NCBI RefSeq assembly: GCF_015356865.1
Contig: NZ_JAAFZA010000085.1
Span: 1-38,563, forward strand
Direction of reading: 5' to 3'
Origin: Catenulispora pinisilvae
Lineage (GTDB): Bacteria; Actinomycetota; Actinomycetes; Streptomycetales; Catenulisporaceae
Length of the DNA stretch: 38,563 bases
A program made the position numbers and the translations under genes. A model generated the notes under the pieces. The model had not been told where the DNA came from. It ran no database searches and saw nothing but the letters and a program-made list of their open reading frames with translations. Shown here in pieces: positions 23,825 through 31,475 of this stretch; positions within the stretch are counted from its first letter, which is position 1, and every line of letters starts with the position of its first letter.

Positions 23825-25348
23825 TCACTTCGGCGGCCGCACCGGCTGTACCGGCCGTACCGGCAGCACCAACTCGAAGACCGTCCGCCCCGGCTCGGAG
23901 ACCACCCCGACCCGGCCCCCGTGCGCCTCCGCGACCGCCCGCGTGATCGCCAGCCCGAGCCCCGTGCTCCCCGAAGCCCGCGAGCGTGCCGGGTCCCCGC
24001 GCGTGAACCGGTCGAACACCCGGTCCGTGAGGTCCGGGGCGAGGCCCGGCCCGGTGTCCTCGACCGCGAGCCGCACCCGGTCGGCGTGTACTGCGATGCC
24101 GACGGTGACCCTGGTCCCGGCCGGTGTGTGCACCCGCGCGTTCGTCACGAGGTTCGCCACCGCCTGCGCCAGCCGGTGGGGATCGCCGGGGATCGTCACC
24201 GGGGCGGTCGGCAGGTCCAGGCGCCATTCGTGCCGGGTCCGGGCCGCGGTGACGTCAGTGGCGATATCGGCGGTGATATCAGCGGTGACATCCCCCGCCT
24301 CCGCGAGATCAGCGGCCTGCGCATCGTCCACCGCGTTCAGCACCAGCAGCGTCAGATCCACCTCCGTCGACTCCAGCGGCCGTCCGGCGTCCAGGCGCGC
24401 CAGCAACAACAAGTCGTCGACGATCGTCCCCATCCGCCGGGACTCGGCCTCGATCCGGGTCAGTGCGTGCAGCGCGTCGGGGGGTATCTCGTCACCACGC
24501 CGCAGCGCCAGCTCGGCGTGCCCGCGCACAGCGGCCAACGGCGTCCGCAGCTCGTGGCCGGCGTCGGCCGCGAAGTCCCGCAGCCGGCGCTCCACCGCCT
24601 GCCGGCGCGCCAAGGCGTCGCCGACGTGCCCCAGCATCCGGTTCAGCGACGCGCCGACCCGCCCCACCTCGTCTTGGCGCTCCGCGTCCGGCACCCGCAC
24701 GTCCAGCGCCACCTCACCGCTGGCCAGTGACATGGTGCTGACCCGCTCGGCGGTGGTGGCGACCCGGTCCAGGGGCCGCAGCGCCAGCCGGACCCAGGCC
24801 GCGCCGCCGAGCGCGGCGGCCACCACCGCGCCGCCGAACAGCGCGATCTCGGCCAGGGCCAGCTCGCGGACGGTGGCCGAGACCGGGGACAGCGGCAGGC
24901 CGGTGAACAGGAAGTCGCCGTCGGCGCCCTTGACCGCGCGCAGCCGGTAATCGCCGAGCGCCGACAAGCACAGGGTGTGCGGAGAGCCGTCCGTCGGCAG
25001 CGCCAACAGGGCCCGGGAATCCGCCGCCGACAGGGTGACCTGGCCGGTGTTGTCGCCGGTCATGCTGGTCCCGTCGACCACGCCGTCCTGCGTTATCACG
25101 CTGTCGGCGGCGCGGGCCCCGAACGTCCCCTGGGTCTGCCCGCGGGTGTCGGCGGCCGCGAGCTCGTGCTCCAGGCTCTGCGCGTAGCGCGGGCCGGCCG
25201 CCGTCAGTTGCTGGTCCAGCCGGGTCACCAGGAAGCCGCGCAGCAGGGCCGTGGTGCCGATCCCGACGCCGACGAAGATCACCGCCAGCAGCGCCACCAG
25301 CCCCAGGGTCAGCTGTCCGCGCAGCGTCCGCGGCCGCAGGCGGGTCAC
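23825..25348 (-). CDS. Sensor histidine kinase
   Basis: A 507-residue membrane kinase. TM1 is at about residues 12-36, a 135-residue extracytoplasmic sensor domain follows, then TM2 (ALFGGAVVAAALGGAAWV) and a HAMP linker. The H-box is FAADAGHELRTPLAAVRGH with H265 as phosphate acceptor, and the ATPase domain has NLVTNARVHTP, DTGPGLAP and GSTGLGLAI. An in-frame insertion of four 12-base repeats (24248-24295) encodes a DVTADITADIATDVT-like stretch between the H-box helices and the N-box. The GTG start overlaps the response regulator stop (GTGA at 25345-25348). The divergent flavin redox operon is the obvious candidate target of this system. Confidence 0.92.
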   Translation of the reverse strand: MTRLRPRTLRGQLTLGLVALLAVIFVGVGIGTTALLRGFLVTRLDQQLTAAGPRYAQSLEHELAAADTRGQTQGTFGARAADSVITQDGVVDGTSMTGDNTGQVTLSAADSRALLALPTDGSPHTLCLSALGDYRLRAVKGADGDFLFTGLPLSPVSATVRELALAEIALFGGAVVAAALGGAAWVRLALRPLDRVATTAERVSTMSLASGEVALDVRVPDAERQDEVGRVGASLNRMLGHVGDALARRQAVERRLRDFAADAGHELRTPLAAVRGHAELALRRGDEIPPDALHALTRIEAESRRMGTIVDDLLLLARLDAGRPLESTEVDLTLLVLNAVDDAQAADLAEAGDVTADITADIATDVTAARTRHEWRLDLPTAPVTIPGDPHRLAQAVANLVTNARVHTPAGTRVTVGIAVHADRVRLAVEDTGPGLAPDLTDRVFDRFTRGDPARSRASGSTGLGLAITRAVAEAHGGRVGVVSEPGRTVFELVLPVRPVQPVRPPK

Positions 25349-26070
25349 GCAGCGGCGGCCCTGATCACGTATCCGGCGCCGCGGACCGTGTGGATCATCG
25401 CCGGGCGGCCGGCGTCGATCTTCTTGCGCAGATAGCTGATGTAGAGCTCCACGACGTGTGCCTGCCCTCCGTAGTCGTACGACCACACCTCGGACAGGAT
25501 CTGCGACTTGCTCAGCACCTGGCGCGGGTGCCGCATCAGGAACCACAGCAGCAGGTACTCCTTCGGGCTCAGCTCGATCGGTTCACCGCCCCGGGTCACC
25601 TCCCGCGCGGCCTCGTCCAGGACCAGGTCGCCGACCACCAGGCAGTCCGGGCTGGCCGCCCGGCCGGCCCGCCCGCGCGCGGTGCGCCGGACCAGGCTGC
25701 GCAGCCGCACCACCACCTCGTCCAGGCTGAACGGCTTGGCCACGTAGTCGTCGCCGCCGGCCGCGATGCCGGCGATCCGGTCCTCCACCGCGTCGCGCGC
25801 GGTCAGGAACAGTACCCGCACCTCGGGCCGGTTGGTGTGGATCCGGCGCATGACCTCCATACCGTCCATGTCCGGCAGCATCATGTCCAGCACCACGGCG
25901 TCCGGCTGGTACGTCGCCGCGGCCGAGACCGCCTCGCGGCCGTCGTGCGCGCCGACCGCGTCCCAGCCCTCGTGCCGCAGCGCACCGCAGACCACCTCGA
26001 CCAGGTCCGGCTCGTCATCCACGACCAGGAAGCGCCAGGGTTCGGTCGGGTTCGCGAATTTCGCAGGCAT
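25345..26070 (-). CDS. OmpR-family response regulator
   Basis: About 241 residues. The receiver domain has LVVDDEPDL, the phosphate-acceptor D62 (AVVLDMMLPDMDGM), LFLTARD and the Lys in YVAKPFSLDEV. The C-terminal winged helix carries IELSPKEYLLLWFLMRHPRQVLS and VELYISYLRKKID, typical of OmpR/PhoB. In-frame starts at 26070, 26079 and 26088 are all possible; none has a convincing ribosome binding site. It is first in an operon with the kinase and lies 101 bases from the divergent ferric-reductase-like gene. It may therefore bind that spacer and control both directions. Confidence 0.92.
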   Translation of the reverse strand: MPAKFANPTEPWRFLVVDDEPDLVEVVCGALRHEGWDAVGAHDGREAVSAAATYQPDAVVLDMMLPDMDGMEVMRRIHTNRPEVRVLFLTARDAVEDRIAGIAAGGDDYVAKPFSLDEVVVRLRSLVRRTARGRAGRAASPDCLVVGDLVLDEAAREVTRGGEPIELSPKEYLLLWFLMRHPRQVLSKSQILSEVWSYDYGGQAHVVELYISYLRKKIDAGRPAMIHTVRGAGYVIRAAAA

Positions 26071-26171
26071 GATGGTCATCGTCCACATCGCGCGTGAAGA
26101 TTGGTTAAGGATTCCCGGGGAACGCGGGCGTTCTGAGGAAACTCAAAGGTGGGACTGTTTATCTCGGAGCC

Positions 26172-27533
26172 ATGAGCACGACCGCACTGCCCCGCGACAC
26201 CGCACCGACCGGTGCCACCGGTGCCAAACCGTCGCCCGAGATCGTCCCGCGTCTGGCCCTGACGCTGATGGCGGCCGGGGCCGCGGCGGTGTTGGGCGCC
26301 TGGTGGCACGCCACCGACAGCGTGGTCGGTGCGGCCGGCTGGCTGGACGGCGCGGGGCGGATCACCGGGCTGCTGGCCGGCTACACGGCACCGGTCCTGT
26401 TGCTCCTCATGGCCCGGATCCCGCTCTTGGAGCACCGGGTCGGCAGCGACCGGCTGGCCCGCTGGCACGCGCTGTGCGGGCGCTACATGATCTTCCTGGT
26501 CAGCGCGCACATCGTCACGATCATCTGGGGCTACGCGCTCACCGACGGCAAGGGCGTGGTGTCGGAGGGCGTGGACATCGTCTTCCACTACCCGGACATG
26601 ATCAAGGGCTCGCTGGCCACGCTGCTGCTGTTCGGGACCGGCATCGTCTCGGCGCGCGTCGCCCGGCGCAAGCTTCGTTACGAGACCTGGTACTACCTGC
26701 ATCTGGCCACCTACCTGGCGATCGCGCTGGCCTTCAGCCACCAGATCGCCAACGGCGCCGACCTGTCGGTCCAGCCGGAGCAGACGCTGTGGAGCGCGTA
26801 CTACGTGCTGGCCGCGCTGGTGCTGGGGTGGTACCGGCTGTGGATGCCGTACGTGCGGGACCGGCGGCACCAGCTGCGGGTGCACTCGATCGTGCCGGAG
26901 GGGCCGGGGGTGTACTCGGTGATCCTGAAGGGTGAGCGGCTGGAGGATCTGAACGCCCGCCCGGGGCAGTTCTTCCGCCTCCAGTTCCAGACGCGGAGCC
27001 TGCGCTGGGTCGCGAACCCCTACTCGCTGTCGGCCGCGCCGCACCCGAACTTCCTGCGGTTCACCATCAAGAACCTCGGCGACCACAGTGCGGCGGTGGC
27101 CAAGCTGCGGCCGGGGACGAAGGTGCGGGCCGAGGGTCCGTACGGGGCGTTCACCGAGGACAAGGCCCGCCTGCCGCAGGTGCTCCTGATCGCCGCCGGA
27201 GTCGGCATCACGCCGATCCGCGCCCTGTTCGAGACCCTGCCCGGCCGCCTGACCCTGCTCTACCGGGCCGGGAGCGACCGGGAGATCATCTTCCGCGACG
27301 AACTGGAGGATATCGCCCGCGACCGCGGCGCCCGGCTGGTGTACTTGGTCGGCAGCCGCCGCCGGCACGGCAAGACGCTCACCCCGCGCGGGTTGATGAA
27401 TCTGGTGCCGGAGCTGAAGGCGCACGACGTGTACTTGTGCGGGCCCGAGCCGATGCAGCAGGCGGTCATCGCCGCGTTGCGGGGGGCCGGGGTGCCCGGT
27501 TCCCACATCCACCACGAGTCGTTCGAGTTTTAG
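26172..27533 (+). CDS. Ferric-reductase-like membrane flavocytochrome
   Basis: 453 residues. The N-terminal 220 residues form about six transmembrane helices. Four His sit on two of them: H99 and H113 (RWHALCGRYMIFLVSAHI), and H177 and H190 (LHLATYLAIALAFSHQ). That spacing fits two b hemes, as in ferric reductases and NADPH oxidases. The C-terminal half is a ferredoxin-reductase-type module with NPYSLSAAP (FAD), AAGVGITPIRALF (NAD(P)H) and YLCGPEPMQQAV. It should move electrons from NAD(P)H across the membrane. The next two genes encode a flavinylated acceptor and its flavin transferase, making that acceptor the likely partner rather than free iron. GGAG lies close to the ATG. Confidence 0.9.
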   Translation: MSTTALPRDTAPTGATGAKPSPEIVPRLALTLMAAGAAAVLGAWWHATDSVVGAAGWLDGAGRITGLLAGYTAPVLLLLMARIPLLEHRVGSDRLARWHALCGRYMIFLVSAHIVTIIWGYALTDGKGVVSEGVDIVFHYPDMIKGSLATLLLFGTGIVSARVARRKLRYETWYYLHLATYLAIALAFSHQIANGADLSVQPEQTLWSAYYVLAALVLGWYRLWMPYVRDRRHQLRVHSIVPEGPGVYSVILKGERLEDLNARPGQFFRLQFQTRSLRWVANPYSLSAAPHPNFLRFTIKNLGDHSAAVAKLRPGTKVRAEGPYGAFTEDKARLPQVLLIAAGVGITPIRALFETLPGRLTLLYRAGSDREIIFRDELEDIARDRGARLVYLVGSRRRHGKTLTPRGLMNLVPELKAHDVYLCGPEPMQQAVIAALRGAGVPGSHIHHESFEF

Positions 27534-27543
27534 AGAGGCGTTC

Positions 27544-28104
27544 ATGCGACGCGCGATCGTCACCGGCACCGCGACTGTTTCCGGGGTCGTCCTGCTGCTC
27601 GGTCTGAAGCCGCACAGCAACACGCCGCTTGCCGCCAAGAGTGCGAACAACAACTTCACGATCACCCAGTCCGGTGCGCTGGACGGGAGCCAGCCGAGTT
27701 CGGCGCCGTCTTCGAGCTCTGCTTCGGGGTCCGGGTCGGGATCGGGGACTTCGGGGTCTTCGGGGTCGTCGTCGCAGCCCGGCTCGGCGGCGGGTTCGCC
27801 GGCCTCCGGCGTGGCCCCGGCCGGCGCTTCGAAGACCGTCACCGGCGACGCCGCGGACACGCGATACGGGCCGGTGCAGCTGGCCGTCACCTTCAGCGGT
27901 AAGAAGATCACCCAGATCCAGGTCCTGGAGTACCCCACCGAGACCGGCCGGGACCAGGAGATCAACACCTACGCGATCCCGCAGCTGAACCAGGAGGCGA
28001 TGAGCGCGCAGAGTGCGAACATCGACGGCGTCTCGGGCGCGACCTACACCAGCGAGGGCTACCAGCAGTCGCTTCAGAGCGCGATAGACAAGGCGGGCGC
28101 GTGA
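27544..28104 (+). CDS. Exported FMN-binding domain protein (flavinylation target)
   Basis: 186 residues. An N-terminal hydrophobic segment (IVTGTATVSGVVLLLGL) exports or anchors it. A Ser/Gly-rich linker of about 50 residues follows, then an FMN-binding domain (RYGPVQLAVTFSGKKITQI to the end). The domain holds DGVSGATYTS, matching the D-x2-[ST]-G-A-[ST]-x-[ST] motif where ApbE joins FMN through a phosphoester bond; T167 is the predicted acceptor. Spacing of 10 bases after the reductase gene and GTGA overlap with apbE make this the middle of a three-gene operon. It probably acts as an electron shuttle outside the membrane; the final acceptor is unknown. Confidence 0.9.
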   Translation: MRRAIVTGTATVSGVVLLLGLKPHSNTPLAAKSANNNFTITQSGALDGSQPSSAPSSSSASGSGSGSGTSGSSGSSSQPGSAAGSPASGVAPAGASKTVTGDAADTRYGPVQLAVTFSGKKITQIQVLEYPTETGRDQEINTYAIPQLNQEAMSAQSANIDGVSGATYTSEGYQQSLQSAIDKAGA

Positions 28105-28895
28105 CCCTTCGGCATGTCGAGCCGGTGATGGGCACGGTCTTCTCGATCGTGGTCGAGGCCGGTGCGGGAGGCGACGAGATACACAAGATAAACGAGATAA
28201 ACGAGGTAGAAGAGTCCCGGCTCGGCGCCGGGATCGCGACCGCTGTGGCCCGCCTGCACACGATCGACGCGAAGTTCTCCACCTACCGCGAGGACAGCGC
28301 GATCAGCCGTATGGCCCGCGGCGAGTCCGTCGAACGCGACCCGGAAGTAGCCGAGGTCCTGCGCCGCTGCGCGGAGGTCGAGGCCGACACCGACGGGGCG
28401 TTCACCGCGTACCCGGCCGGCCGCCTGGACCCCAGCGGATGGGTGAAGGGCTGGGCCATCGAGGAAGTGGACCGCCTCCTGCGCCAGGCCGGTTCCCGCA
28501 ACCACCTGATCGTCGGCGGCGGCGACGTCCAGGCCTGCGGCGAGCCCGGACTCGGCCGCCCCTGGACCGTCGGCATCGCGGACCCGCGGCAGCCGGACCG
28601 CTACGCCGCCCTGGTGTCGGGCCGCGACTTCGCGGTCGCCACCTCCGGCACGGCCGAACGCGGGGCGCACATCATCGACCCGGCCACGGCCGAACCGGCG
28701 ACCGGCTTCGCGTCGGTGACGCTGATCGGCACGCGGATCGCGCGCACGGACGCGTACGCGACCGCGGTGTTCGCGATGGGACCGGAGCGCGGGTTGCAGT
28801 GGGCTCAGGAGCGGGACGGGATCGAGGCTTACGCGGTGCTGCCGGATGGGCGGACCGTGGAGACTTCGGGGTTCGCGCGGTTCCTAGTGGGGTGA
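28101..28895 (+). CDS. apbE: FAD:protein FMN transferase (ApbE)
   Basis: 264 residues. ApbE transfers FMN from FAD to a Ser/Thr in the target motif, here most likely T167 of the protein encoded just upstream. Family blocks are MGTVFSIVVEA at the start, DGAFTAYPAGRLDPSGWVKG, NHLIVGGGDVQACG, VATSGTAERGAHIIDP and RTDAYATAVFAMG, which includes metal-binding residues. No signal peptide is visible, so the modification may occur inside or the N-terminus may be atypical. An odd insert, EIHKINEINEVEE, near residue 30 comes from relatively AT-rich 9-base repeats (28176-28211). The GTG start overlaps the preceding stop; the 3' end overlaps the convergent pyrE gene by 12 bases. Confidence 0.92.
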   Translation: MTLRHVEPVMGTVFSIVVEAGAGGDEIHKINEINEVEESRLGAGIATAVARLHTIDAKFSTYREDSAISRMARGESVERDPEVAEVLRRCAEVEADTDGAFTAYPAGRLDPSGWVKGWAIEEVDRLLRQAGSRNHLIVGGGDVQACGEPGLGRPWTVGIADPRQPDRYAALVSGRDFAVATSGTAERGAHIIDPATAEPATGFASVTLIGTRIARTDAYATAVFAMGPERGLQWAQERDGIEAYAVLPDGRTVETSGFARFLVG

Positions 28896-29414
28896 GGGGC
28901 GCTGAAGGTCATCGGCTGTAAGTAAGGACAGCAGCTGAATCCCTTCCACAGCAAGCGCCTCCGCGCCGCCCTGCTCCCGGTCGATGACACACAACGCCTC
29001 GCGCACGTCCGCGCCGAGCGCCCGCAGGTCCGCCGTCGACAGTACGATCTGCCCGCCGCTGGTGACCACGTCCTCGACCACCAGCACCCGGCGTCCGGCG
29101 ACCTCCGCCCCCTCGGCGAGCCGGCAGGTCCCGTAGGTCTTCGCCGCCTTCCGTACGAACGCGCACGGCAGTCCGGTGTGCCGTCCCAGCGCCGTGACCA
29201 CCGGGATCCCGCCCATCTCCAGCCCGGCGAGCACTTCGGTCCCGGCCGGTACCAGCGCGGCTATTCGGAGTGCGATCTCGTCGAGCAGTACCGGGTCTGC
29301 TTCGAAGCGGTACTTGTCGAAGTATTCGGTGGCGGTGCGTCCCGAGCGGAGCGTGAACTGCCCGGTCAAGCGGGAGACGGCGTGGATGCGGGCGGCGAGG
29401 TCGGAGTGCGTCAC
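28884..29414 (-). CDS. pyrE: Orotate phosphoribosyltransferase
   Basis: 176 residues, the short actinobacterial form. It makes orotidine monophosphate from orotate and PRPP in pyrimidine synthesis. The PRPP loop is VLVVEDVVTSGGQ, and the flexible-loop region carries RKAAKTYGTCRLAEGAEV. The N-terminal SGRTATEYFDKYRFEADP block is typical of OPRT (the usual form is S-G-x-x-S-x-x-Y-x-D). GTG is the start codon. It is encoded away from other pyrimidine genes, behind a P-loop NTPase and a RIO kinase gene on the same strand, and overlaps the 3' end of apbE on the other strand. Confidence 0.88.
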   Translation of the reverse strand: MTHSDLAARIHAVSRLTGQFTLRSGRTATEYFDKYRFEADPVLLDEIALRIAALVPAGTEVLAGLEMGGIPVVTALGRHTGLPCAFVRKAAKTYGTCRLAEGAEVAGRRVLVVEDVVTSGGQIVLSTADLRALGADVREALCVIDREQGGAEALAVEGIQLLSLLTADDLQRPSPH

Positions 29415-29505
29415 GGGCAGCCAGTATCGCAGCCGCGACGGGCCGCGGGCCGTGGGCGCCGCATCCCGGCCGGTGTCGCCGATGTCAGGCGGTTGAGCCC
29501 GGGAA

Positions 29506-30159
29506 TCAGGTGATTGATTCCTTGAAGTGGTCCGCGACCGCGTCGGCGATCGCCTCCGCGTCCCGCGAGCCGTCGACCTCCAACACCCGGATCCCCGACT
29601 CGGCGGCCCGGCGTACCGCGTCCTCGGCGACCAGCCGGTCGCGGGCGACCCGGTTGGCCTGGGCGCGTTCCGGGTCGCTGGTGGAGGTGCCCATCGCGGC
29701 GGCGCGCGGCAGGGTGCTGAGTTGGTGCTGCCGGAAGTCCTCGGTCGGGACCATGACGATCATCCGCTGCGGGGACTCCAGCAGCGGGGCGACCAGCTCC
29801 GGCCGCAGGCCCCAGCCCTCGGCGATGATCGGCCGCTCCGAGTACAGCCCGCGCAGGTCGTCCAGGGCCCACTCGAAGCGCACCGCGAAGCCGGCCACCG
29901 TCTGTTCGGCCAATTCCCGCGGCGTGCTGTCGAGCCAGACCGAATCGGGGGTCGGGTTCTCCGGCGGCTCGCCGAAGGCGAGGCGGCGCGCGATCCGGCG
30001 GTCCTGGTGGCCGCGCGCGTCGTGGTAGTCGTAGTGGTAGGCGGTCAGGCCGTGGCGGTGGGCCAGGATGCGCGCGACCGTCGACTTGCCGGCCCACTGC
30101 GCGCCGCCGATCCACAGCGTGCGACGTAACGTTCCCAACGGGTCCCAGACTTCGGGCAT
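29506..30159 (-). CDS. P-loop NTPase/kinase-like protein of unknown function
   Basis: 217 residues. Walker A is GGAQWAGKST (residues 18-27), directly after RRTLWI. Next come YHYDYHDARGHQDRRIARRL, which may be a nucleotide- or substrate-binding stretch, and PIIAEGWGLRPELV. The fold looks like a small-molecule kinase or zeta-toxin-like P-loop domain, but I do not recognise a named family and no antitoxin is present. ATG at 30159 is chosen because GGGGAGGA lies about 8 bases upstream; the longer frame begins before that site. It lies between the RIO kinase and pyrE genes on one strand, with a double hairpin separating it from the former. Confidence 0.8.
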   Translation of the reverse strand: MPEVWDPLGTLRRTLWIGGAQWAGKSTVARILAHRHGLTAYHYDYHDARGHQDRRIARRLAFGEPPENPTPDSVWLDSTPRELAEQTVAGFAVRFEWALDDLRGLYSERPIIAEGWGLRPELVAPLLESPQRMIVMVPTEDFRQHQLSTLPRAAAMGTSTSDPERAQANRVARDRLVAEDAVRRAAESGIRVLEVDGSRDAEAIADAVADHFKESIT

Positions 30160-30253
30160 GTGGCAATCCTCCCCGGAGCCGCGCCGGGCCGCACTGGCGC
30201 CGGGCTTGACCCGGCGCCGGGTTTGGACCGGACGCGGAACTTGAACTGACACT

Positions 30254-30313
30254 GGCCGCGCACGATACCGTGCGCGGCCGGCCGGATGGGAAACTCAGAC
30301 CGTGCGCGCACGG
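30254..30313 (-). terminator. Double hairpin after the RIO kinase gene
   Basis: CCGTGCGCGCACGG at 30300-30313 is a perfect palindrome right after the RIO kinase stop. A second hairpin, GGCCGCGCACG-ATAC-CGTGCGCGGCC (30254-30279), has an 11-bp perfect stem. Both share the CGTGCGCG core and could pair alternatively. No long T run follows either on the leftward strand. Confidence 0.6.
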
Positions 30314-30315
30314 TT

Positions 30316-31278
30316 TTAGGAAAGCCGGGCCTCGTTGGCCAGCATCGCCACCAGCGTCTCGGGATCGGCGTGTCGTTCGGCCAGGCCGTGCGCGGCGAAC
30401 CACTTCGAGACGTTGTGCACGTCCCGGGACAGGAACTCGCGCCCGTTGGGGTTCACCACCACGTCCACCACCTGCGGCAGGTCGATCAGCACCAGACGGC
30501 CGTGGTGCACCAGGATGTTGTAGGGGGACAGGTCGCCGTGCGTCTGGCCGCGCTCGGCCAGCGCCAACAGCGCGGAGATCAGCTGCTCCCACAGGTCCAG
30601 CAGCTCGTCCGGCTCGGGCCGGAGCTGGGCCAGGCGCGGGGCGGCCGTGCCGTCGGGCTCGCCGATGAACTCCATCAGCAGTTCGGTGCCGTACAGCTGC
30701 ACCGGGTAGGGGACCGGCACGCCGGCCTGCCACAGCTCGGCCAGCGCGCCGAACTCGGCGATCGCCCACTGCTGGGCGATCAGGTTCATCCCGAACGAGG
30801 TGCGGCCCTCGATCGCGCGCATGTCGCGGGTCCGGCGCAGCCGGCGGCCTTCGAGGTAGCCGGCGTCGCGTTGGAAGGTGCGGTGCTCGTTCGAGCGGTA
30901 GCGCTTGGCGGCCATGGTGACCTCGGCGCCGGTCTCCGGGGAGACCCGGCGCAGCAGGAAGACGTCGGCCTCCTTGCCGGTCTTCAGCACGCCGAGTTCG
31001 TAGTCGCAGGCGCCCTGCTCGGTGATCACCCACTCCGGCAGCGGCTCGGGGCCGTGCCCGGCGTCGGGCCAGTTGGTCCAGCGGTCGCCTTCCGGCGGCG
31101 CCATCTCCTCGTTCTCGCGGTCGATGGCCAGGCGGGCCTTCTCCTCCAGCGTGAGGCGGCCCTTGCGGTTCGGGTTCAGCTGGTTCGGAGCGGCGGCACG
31201 GCGCATGCGCTCGGGGCGCGCGGAGGAATCTTCGAAGTCGTCGAAGTCGTCGGTCAGGTACTGCGAGTGCTTGGGCAC
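30316..31278 (-). CDS. RIO-family serine/threonine kinase
   Basis: 320 residues of the RIO atypical kinase family, RIO1-like. An acidic and basic N-terminal part (DDFDDFED, then SSARPERMRRAA) precedes the kinase. The ATP loop is LKTGKEADVF, the invariant Lys lies in MAAKRYR, the catalytic loop is HGDLSPYNIL with D249, and the metal-binding D266 is in VLIDLPQ. In eukaryotes and archaea RIO1 acts in small-subunit ribosome maturation; the role of bacterial members is not settled. The start is GTG at 31278 with GGAG 9 bases ahead. A short ORF with a much stronger ribosome binding site overlaps this start (31254-31352). Confidence 0.9.
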   Translation of the reverse strand: MPKHSQYLTDDFDDFEDSSARPERMRRAAAPNQLNPNRKGRLTLEEKARLAIDRENEEMAPPEGDRWTNWPDAGHGPEPLPEWVITEQGACDYELGVLKTGKEADVFLLRRVSPETGAEVTMAAKRYRSNEHRTFQRDAGYLEGRRLRRTRDMRAIEGRTSFGMNLIAQQWAIAEFGALAELWQAGVPVPYPVQLYGTELLMEFIGEPDGTAAPRLAQLRPEPDELLDLWEQLISALLALAERGQTHGDLSPYNILVHHGRLVLIDLPQVVDVVVNPNGREFLSRDVHNVSKWFAAHGLAERHADPETLVAMLANEARLS

Positions 31279-31352
31279 TGTGATGTTCTCCGTGTGGAAA
31301 GGAGGGAAATGATTCGGGATTCCGCGCGCGCGGCAATGACGGCAAACGTCAC
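31254..31352 (-). CDS. Possible 32-codon upstream ORF overlapping the RIO kinase start
   Basis: A GTG at 31352 is preceded, 8 bases away, by AGGAGG inside GAAAGGAGGTG. That is an 11-base perfect complement to the 3' end of actinobacterial 16S rRNA and the best such site in the window. The frame (starting MTFAVIAARAES) ends at 31254, 25 bases inside the RIO kinase gene in another frame. No protein family is recognised and codon use is not typical. It may be a regulatory leader ORF rather than a functional peptide. Confidence 0.35.
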   Translation of the reverse strand: MTFAVIAARAESRIISLLSTRRTSQCPSTRST

Positions 31353-31369
31353 TGTCCCCACCTCCTTTC
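31297..31369. promoter_or_regulatory. Inverted pair of Shine-Dalgarno sequences
   Basis: GAAAGGAGG at 31297-31305 and CCTCCTTTC at 31361-31369 are perfect 9-base inverted copies. Each looks like a ribosome binding site on its own strand: rightward for an ATG at 31309 (a 36-codon frame ending at 31419), leftward for a GTG at 31352. In either RNA the two could pair and hide the site. A smaller inverted repeat TGACG-GCAAA-CGTCA (31337-31351) sits in the loop. Confidence 0.45.
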
Positions 31370-31461
31370 AGGAGAACTGGACCGGCGATCTCGGTGATCG
31401 GCGATGCGCAAGACCTTAGGCATGACCCCCGATACGGCGCAACTGATTATTCGCGGCGCCG

Positions 31462-31467
31462 GTACGA
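31462..31467 (+). promoter_or_regulatory. -10-like box TACGAT before the sigma factor gene
   Basis: TACGAT ends 8 bases before the GTG at 31476, which has no Shine-Dalgarno sequence. This supports a leaderless start there, against starts at 31404 or 31422 further up. The -35 region is not recognisable. Confidence 0.3.
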
Positions 31468-31475
31468 TCATCGGC

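Noticed and set aside
26076..27968. A 630-codon minus-strand open frame opposite the ferric-reductase-like and FMN-binding genes
   Set aside because: Its composition is that of an antisense frame; the plus-strand genes carry heme, flavin and flavinylation motifs.
29411..31345. A 644-codon open frame on the minus strand across pyrE, the P-loop gene and the RIO kinase gene
   Set aside because: It is Arg/Pro/Gly/Ala-rich without any domain and lies over three genes with clear motifs; long empty frames are expected at this GC content.
31309..31419. A 36-codon plus-strand ORF before the sigma factor with GGAGG upstream
   Set aside because: Spacing between GGAGG and the ATG is only 3 bases and the sequence has no recognisable features; kept only as part of the inverted Shine-Dalgarno observation.
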